Part shown: positions 62,431 through 64,000 of the stretch, piece by piece | How positions within the stretch are numbered: position 1 is the stretch's first letter | Layout: each line of letters starts with the position of its first letter | Source: an uncultured Lachnospiraceae bacterium | GTDB lineage: Bacteria; Bacillota_A; Clostridia; Lachnospirales; Lachnospiraceae | Length of the DNA stretch: 64,000 nucleotides | Direction of reading: 5' to 3' | Assembly: GCA_951801245.1 (NCBI GenBank) | Contig: CATOMC010000005.1 | Location: 1-64,000, forward strand | The notes under the pieces: generated by a model | The model's database searches: none | Told to the model about the DNA's origin: nothing | The model's input: the letters and a program-made list of their open reading frames with translations, nothing else | Translations under genes and position numbers: made by a program

Positions 62431-63459
62431 TCAGTCCAGCACCTTTCCGACCGCTTCCGCGATACACTTCATGCCGTCCGGCGTGGGATGTACCCCGTCC
62501 GCGCTTGTATTGTGCAGATTATCCACCGTGATACCACAGGAGTACAAATCGATCACCGGAAGATTTTTGTTCCCCGCTATCTGTGCGATCCGCGCACTGT
62601 AATCTGCCGCCGTCAGGCCCTCCCCGTTGACAAATTCCACATAAGGCGTACTGGTTCCGTAATCGCCAATCTGTGTGATCGTACAACAGTAAATCTTCGA
62701 TGCAGGGTACTTTGCCAGAAGCTTATCAAGCATTAACGTATACGCATCCCCGAATGTGGATACCACCCCTTCCGGTACCTGCTTTTTCCCGTCATTATCC
62801 CCCAGCGGAATACTCTGCAGCAAATCATTGGTACCCATATAGACGATGATCACATCAGGCACCGCGCCATCCGGCCCATACAGCCCGCCGGTGCGCAGTT
62901 CATTACAGCCGCACTGAGGACTCGATGCATCTGTGGAATCCCCCACACAGGCAGATCCAGAACTGGAGCCGTTCACATAAAGCGTCCAGTCTTTCTCATC
63001 TAAAAGGCGTTTCCACCAGGTATCGTTGACATCCGATACCAGCCCGTTCTCCGGGAAGAAGTCATAATATCCCGCCGGAATATAATCCCGAAAGGTAGAG
63101 ATACTGTCTCCCAGAATAGAGACTGTCCTGCCTGCCTTGTCGTCCGGCTTTTGATGAAGCGTCTCCTGCTTAAGGGAATCTCTCTCCTGACTGACGGCTG
63201 AGTCTTCTTTTACCACAGTTTCCTGTTCCTGCTGATTTTGTTCGTCTCTATTGTAGATACTTTCAAATGTAATATCGTCTTTTATATCTGCTCTATTATG
63301 CCCTGAAATTCGACCAACGCCATAAAACAGCATACAGACTATCAGCACACATACCGCCAAAGCACCTACTGCCGCCATGATAGTCCCGACAGGGCTTCGC
63401 CTGCCCTTTCTTCTTTTCTCCGGTCTTCTTCCGGTTCTCTTTGTACTCATATCATCCAT
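62431..63459 (-). CDS. Membrane-anchored SGNH/GDSL hydrolase
   Basis: The 342-residue protein has a basic start, one membrane anchor (about 27-50), a Gln/Glu-rich linker (about 70-105) and an extracellular SGNH domain. All four blocks are seen: SILGDSIS (Ser), NGSSSG (Gly), MGTND (Asn) and DGVHPT (Asp/His). It is therefore probably an active esterase, perhaps removing acyl groups from surface sugars. The start may be ATG 63459 or ATG 63450. It is followed directly by the GT-C-like gene. Confidence 0.88.
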   Translation of the reverse strand: MDDMSTKRTGRRPEKRRKGRRSPVGTIMAAVGALAVCVLIVCMLFYGVGRISGHNRADIKDDITFESIYNRDEQNQQEQETVVKEDSAVSQERDSLKQETLHQKPDDKAGRTVSILGDSISTFRDYIPAGYYDFFPENGLVSDVNDTWWKRLLDEKDWTLYVNGSSSGSACVGDSTDASSPQCGCNELRTGGLYGPDGAVPDVIIVYMGTNDLLQSIPLGDNDGKKQVPEGVVSTFGDAYTLMLDKLLAKYPASKIYCCTITQIGDYGTSTPYVEFVNGEGLTAADYSARIAQIAGNKNLPVIDLYSCGITVDNLHNTSADGVHPTPDGMKCIAEAVGKVLD

Positions 63460-63473
63460 CCGCCCATCCGGCT

Positions 63474-64000
63474 TTATTTTTTCTTAAACACAGACTGTCT
63501 CGCACCGTGCATTTCCCGGTGTTTCAGCGCATCCTCCACCGCATCCATGCGCAGTCCCGCATCAATAAAATCACAATATTTACAGAACGGATAATTCTGT
63601 CTGCCCGTGGCAATGGCCTCCCGAAGCTGTCTGTACTTCTCACTGTTCCAGCCCTCTTTTACGGACACTTTATTTAAGTCCGCCATCTCAGTCACCTCGA
63701 AGTTGTCACAGCAGCAGACGCCCAGTTTCCCATGGGGTGTGATCCACAGATCTGTAAAAGGCATCAGACAGGTTTCTTTGATAATCCTGCCCTTGGACTT
63801 CTTGTTCGGGGCACTGCCTGCCCGGTTTGTCAGTACCTCTTTCAGATAGCGAATCTGGATCAGAATATCCACATCCCGGAACTCATCGGGGTGAGCCTTG
63901 GCATATTCATAGATGACCTTCACATTGTCATGCATTTTCATATCCAGGCAATAGTTATTGATGATCAACTGATCCACGTAAGGAACAATGGACTTTACTT
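63474..64000 (-). CDS. Radical SAM/SPASM protein, C-terminal part, cut by the window edge
   Basis: The frame stays open to the right edge, so only the C-terminal about 175 residues are seen. A SPASM-like domain has Cys positions CLMPFTDLWITPHGKLGVCCCD and PFCKYCDFIDAG that hold auxiliary iron-sulphur clusters. The CX3SAM domain with the CxxxCxxC motif must lie beyond the window. Relatives act on peptides or sugars. It ends 14 bases before the SGNH hydrolase gene and may share its operon. Confidence 0.75.
   Translation of the reverse strand, partial: VKSIVPYVDQLIINNYCLDMKMHDNVKVIYEYAKAHPDEFRDVDILIQIRYLKEVLTNRAGSAPNKKSKGRIIKETCLMPFTDLWITPHGKLGVCCCDNFEVTEMADLNKVSVKEGWNSEKYRQLREAIATGRQNYPFCKYCDFIDAGLRMDAVEDALKHREMHGARQSVFKKK

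Overview
The window looks like a chromosomal stretch of a Gram-positive, anaerobic Bacillota bacterium, most likely a Lachnospiraceae/Clostridiales relative. The reasons are its AGGAGG-type ribosome sites, CUT1 sugar uptake paired with GH94 phosphorylases, a CspA-like S8 protease, LytR-CpsA-Psr (LCP) wall ligase and GH25 lysozymes. No species call is possible from sequence reading alone. Nearly all genes before 46 kb lie on the minus strand. I see no rRNA, tRNA or CRISPR array.

Region 1 (1-2.1 kb) is a rearranged end. An IS3-type transposase lacks its last residues and reads straight into the sensor half of a LacI-family regulator. A 60-base relic of a subtilase 3' end follows. Region 2 (2.1-11.6 kb) is a disaccharide locus. 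A GH94 phosphorylase, a lipoprotein binding protein and two permeases lie on the minus strand. A divergent AraC-type regulator and a second GH94 phosphorylase on its far side complete it. The likely logic is import of a beta-linked glucobiose or similar sugar, then cleavage by phosphate inside the cell. Region 3 (11.6-19.4 kb) holds a chemoreceptor tail relic, a subtilase whose catalytic Ser position is Cys, an unusual ClpX, a membrane HtrA and GlmS.

Region 4 (19.4-45.9 kb) is a large cell-surface polysaccharide cluster. It encodes a polyprenyl-phosphate sugar transferase, six glycosyltransferase proteins (one with three GT domains), phosphoglucomutase, dTDP-rhamnose genes rfbA, rfbB and rfbC (no rfbD seen), an ABC exporter pair whose ATPase has a C-terminal extension, an LCP ligase and two membrane-anchored GH25 lysozymes. 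A fusion of a SAM methyltransferase with a kinase-like domain next to the exporter recalls the WbdD chain-capping enzyme of Gram-negative O antigens. I regard this as the best candidate for an undescribed system: cap-controlled export of a rhamnose-containing wall polymer in a Gram-positive.

Region 5 (46-64 kb) continues with envelope functions: a small zinc-ribbon protein, an SGNH-like protein lacking the usual Ser, a decayed DUF4143-type ATPase, an MBOAT O-acyltransferase with an SGNH partner, two polytopic membrane proteins, a UDP-galactopyranose-mutase/amine-oxidase-like flavoprotein, and a minus-strand operon of SGNH hydrolase, GT39-like membrane protein, zinc-ribbon membrane protein and an ABC transporter. 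A radical SAM/SPASM gene runs off the right edge.
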